A stretch of DNA of 7,093 nt from CAYNFP01 sp964492595. Its GTDB lineage: Bacteria; Bacillota_I; Bacilli_A; RF39; UBA660. The notes below the pieces were generated by a model. It searched no databases and was not told the DNA's origin. It worked only from the letters and a program-made list of their open reading frames with translations. The stretch is from positions 1 through 7,093 of the forward strand of contig CAZBKY010000038.1 of the NCBI GenBank assembly GCA_964492595.1. The letters run 5' to 3'. Below are positions 6,159-7,093 of the stretch, one piece after another. Within the stretch, counting starts at the first letter, position 1; the number at the start of each line of letters is the position of its first letter. The translations under genes and the position numbers were made by a program.

Positions 6159-6872
6159 ATGGGAAGAGCACATGAAGTAAGAGCGGCATCTATGGCTAAA
6201 ACTGCTGCTATGAAATCAAAGTTATATTCTATTTATGCGAAAGAGATATACCAATCTGCCAAGTCTAATCCTGATCCAGTAAATAATCTTGAACTTAAAA
6301 GAATTATTGAAAAGGCCAAGAAAGAACAGGTTCCCTTAGATGTTATCAATAGAAATATCGATAAAGTAAAAAAAGGAATTACTGAAAACTATGAAGTATG
6401 CGAGTATGAAGCTTTCGGTTTGGGTGGAAGTAATTTAATAATTAGATGTTTAACTGACAATGTTAATAGAAGTTTATCCTTGATAAAAGCGGTATTCAAT
6501 AAAACTGAATTAAAGCTAGCCTCTATGGGTGCGGTTTCATTCATGTACGACCATTTATCTGTTTTGGGAATAAAGGATGTTAATGAAGATGAAATTATGG
6601 AAGCTTTGTTTAACGAGGAAATTGATTTAAAAGATATTGAAAAAGATGGCGATATTTTATTGATATATGGTGAACCTCAAGACTTTTATAAAATTAAGAA
6701 AGTTATAGAAATAAAATTTCCAAACAAAAAAATAGAGATAGAAGAAATATCAAAATATGCCAAAGATAAAATAAGTCTTAAACAAGAAGAATTAGATAAG
6801 TTTAAAAAAGCATTAGATTTATTAAGCGAAATAGATGATGTAAGCAATATATATCATAATGTAGAGTTGTAA
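6159..6872 (+). CDS. yebC: YebC/TACO1 family protein, YeeN/YebC2 subtype
   Basis: The 237-residue length and whole sequence fit the YebC/PmpR/TACO1 family. The N-terminal helical domain (1-75) opens with MGRAHEVR and KTAAMKSKLYSIYAKEI instead of the MAGHSKWANIKHRK opening of classical YebC, which marks the YeeN/YebC2 branch. The middle has the family signature YEAFGLGGSN (83-92) and CLTDNVNRS (97-105). The end has DDVSNIYHNVEL, matching the DDVxNVYHN motif. The family was long annotated as a DNA-binding regulator; more recent work on TACO1 and bacterial YebC proteins supports a role in helping ribosomes through proline-rich stretches. Which applies here cannot be told from sequence. AGGAAG (6146-6151) lies 7 bases before the ATG. 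The gene appears to be transcribed alone and I see no clear terminator after it. Confidence 0.92.
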   Translation: MGRAHEVRAASMAKTAAMKSKLYSIYAKEIYQSAKSNPDPVNNLELKRIIEKAKKEQVPLDVINRNIDKVKKGITENYEVCEYEAFGLGGSNLIIRCLTDNVNRSLSLIKAVFNKTELKLASMGAVSFMYDHLSVLGIKDVNEDEIMEALFNEEIDLKDIEKDGDILLIYGEPQDFYKIKKVIEIKFPNKKIEIEEISKYAKDKISLKQEELDKFKKALDLLSEIDDVSNIYHNVEL

Positions 6873-7093
6873 ATCAACAATTTATAACACACACAAATCC
6901 GCACTTTAGAATTTTTTTCATCAAAGCCAGATTATTTTATATCCTTGCTTGTATTTTTTTTATCAATTGAAAGATATGAAAACTCATCAATCTCTATCCT
7001 GTTCACAACCAAATACTCCCCCTTTTCCTAATTATCTCTTATACAGAAAACTGCATATAATGGTATAGATTTTATTCCGTTAACAAATCCAAA
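6873..7093. other. Right-hand tail without a confident gene
   Basis: This 221-base stretch after yebC has no long open frame on either strand. An AT-only stem (TTGTAAAT with ATTTATAA, near 6868-6888) has no T-run after it and is a poor terminator. On the minus strand the frame entering from the right edge is open for 21 codons to a TAG at 7028-7030 (…IPLYAVFCIRDN). This could be the end of a gene beyond the window or chance. It is followed by a strong purine-rich site and the small frame listed separately. Confidence 0.5.
6932..7006 (-). CDS. Possible small or decayed ORF of 24 codons
   Basis: A GTG at 7004-7006 opens a frame beginning VNRIEIDEFSYLSIDKK and ending at TAA 6932-6934. GGGGGAG (7016-7022) lies 9 bases before the GTG, the best feature in its favour. 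A TTG at 7010-7012 is an alternative start, 3 bases from the site. After the TAA the same frame stays open for at least 20 more codons, so the whole could be a broken gene rather than a real small protein. I do not recognise the sequence. Chance is a serious alternative in DNA this AT-rich. Confidence 0.2.
   Translation of the reverse strand: MNRIEIDEFSYLSIDKKNTSKDIK

Noticed and set aside
6866..6890. Hairpin after yebC as an intrinsic terminator
   Set aside because: The stem is AT-only with a wobble pair and is followed by CACACACA rather than a T-run.
6941..6985. The IDEFSYLSIDKK stretch as a transposase-helper (IstB-like) remnant
   Set aside because: The likeness to an IDE-x-x-YL pattern covers only a few residues; there is no Walker A motif, inverted repeat or target duplication in view.

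Overview
The window is AT-rich bacterial chromosome with strong Shine-Dalgarno sites, sigma-A-type promoters, TGA used as a stop, a SAM-I (S-box) riboswitch and cell-wall enzymes of Gram-positive type. This points to a low-GC member of the Bacillota (Clostridia, Tissierellia or Erysipelotrichia-like). The sequence does not let me name the genus. I see no phage, transposon, CRISPR array, rRNA or tRNA.

Layout, left to right. (1) 1-766, minus: the first 255 residues of a LytR-CpsA-Psr (LCP) cell-wall ligase, running off the left edge. (2) 767-889: a compact divergent promoter pair. (3) 890-1783, plus: a cytoplasmic calcineurin-type metallophosphoesterase. (4) 1758-1976: the metK control region, with a promoter overlapping the end of the phosphoesterase gene, a SAM-I riboswitch aptamer and an intrinsic terminator. 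(5) 1977-3143, plus: metK, S-adenosylmethionine synthetase. (6) 3122-3153: a convergent, probably bidirectional terminator that includes the metK stop codon. (7) 3164-6030, minus: a two-gene operon of an LtaS/phosphoglycerol-transferase-like membrane sulfatase-fold protein followed, with an ATGA overlap, by an 8-oxoguanine DNA glycosylase. (8) 6031-6158: a second divergent promoter region. (9) 6159-6872, plus: a YebC/TACO1-family protein of the YeeN/YebC2 subtype. (10) 6873-7093: a tail with no confident gene, perhaps holding remnants of minus-strand coding sequence.

The genes are mostly housekeeping and do not form one pathway. Two of the five well-supported complete or partial enzymes (LCP ligase, LtaS-like protein) act in building anionic polymers of the envelope. 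MetK supplies SAM under feedback by its own product through the riboswitch. The glycosylase repairs oxidised guanine, and the YebC-like protein probably acts in translation or regulation. I did not find a convincing undescribed system. The points most worth a second look are the candidate antiterminator of the metK riboswitch, the translational coupling of a DNA repair glycosylase to an envelope enzyme, and the unexplained right-hand tail. Four gene starts are placed downstream of the longest open frame, because ribosome-binding sites or promoters decide the start.
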